Below, in pieces: positions 6,564 through 6,564 of a DNA stretch of 6,564 nt. The notes beneath the pieces are model-generated. The model saw only the letters and a program-made list of their open reading frames with translations, made no database searches and was not told the DNA's origin. The DNA comes from Sulfurimonas sp. (GTDB lineage Bacteria; Campylobacterota; Campylobacteria; Campylobacterales; Sulfurimonadaceae). Made by a program: the position numbers and the translations under genes. The stretch covers positions 1-6,564 of the forward strand of contig JALSMC010000301.1 of NCBI GenBank assembly GCA_026987995.1, written 5' to 3'. The stretch's first letter is position 1. Every line of letters begins with the position of its first letter.

Positions 6564-6564
6564 A

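Noticed and set aside
1..6564. CRISPR arrays, tRNA/rRNA genes, insertion sequences, riboswitches or long direct repeats
   Set aside because: None seen: intergenic space is minimal (the longest gap is 51 bases) and is accounted for by the terminator.

Overview
The window is AT-rich, has no RNA genes or mobile elements, and is almost entirely coding. Its codon use and AAGGAG-type ribosome binding sites, together with the protein families present, suggest a Campylobacterota (epsilonproteobacterial) chromosome, perhaps a Sulfurimonas-like or Arcobacter-like organism. That placement is an inference; no marker gene is present.

Plus strand, 1-3401: the distal part of a tripartite efflux operon. It opens with the last 39 codons of a periplasmic adaptor (membrane fusion protein). 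An RND-type inner-membrane permease follows, encoded as two separate genes instead of one gene of about 1,050 codons. The first (529 aa) carries TM1-6 and the first porter loop; the second (559 aa) carries TM7-12 and the second porter loop. They overlap by one base (TAATG), and the break falls in the cytoplasmic linker between TM6 and TM7. The proton-relay residues are therefore divided between two polypeptides. No outer-membrane channel gene is visible here.

Centre, 3399-3430: a perfect 12-bp inverted repeat with A/T-rich flanks sits between the two convergent operons and probably terminates both.

Minus strand, 6563 down to 3453: an operon of three genes, read right to left. It contains the C-terminal end of an outer-membrane beta-barrel protein (cut by the window edge), an exported YtcJ-like metal-dependent amidohydrolase, and an exported choloylglycine-hydrolase-family Ntn amidase whose catalytic Cys is placed to become the mature N-terminus. 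The genes overlap or are one base apart. Together they look like an outer-membrane entry route plus two periplasmic amide/ester hydrolases, perhaps for uptake and breakdown of an amide-bonded compound; the substrate is unknown.

The points most worth a second look are the permease fission (and that one extra A, or a -1 slip, at the junction would restore a full-length permease), the early end of the adaptor, and the exported hydrolase operon. I did not find convincing evidence of a wholly new kind of system.
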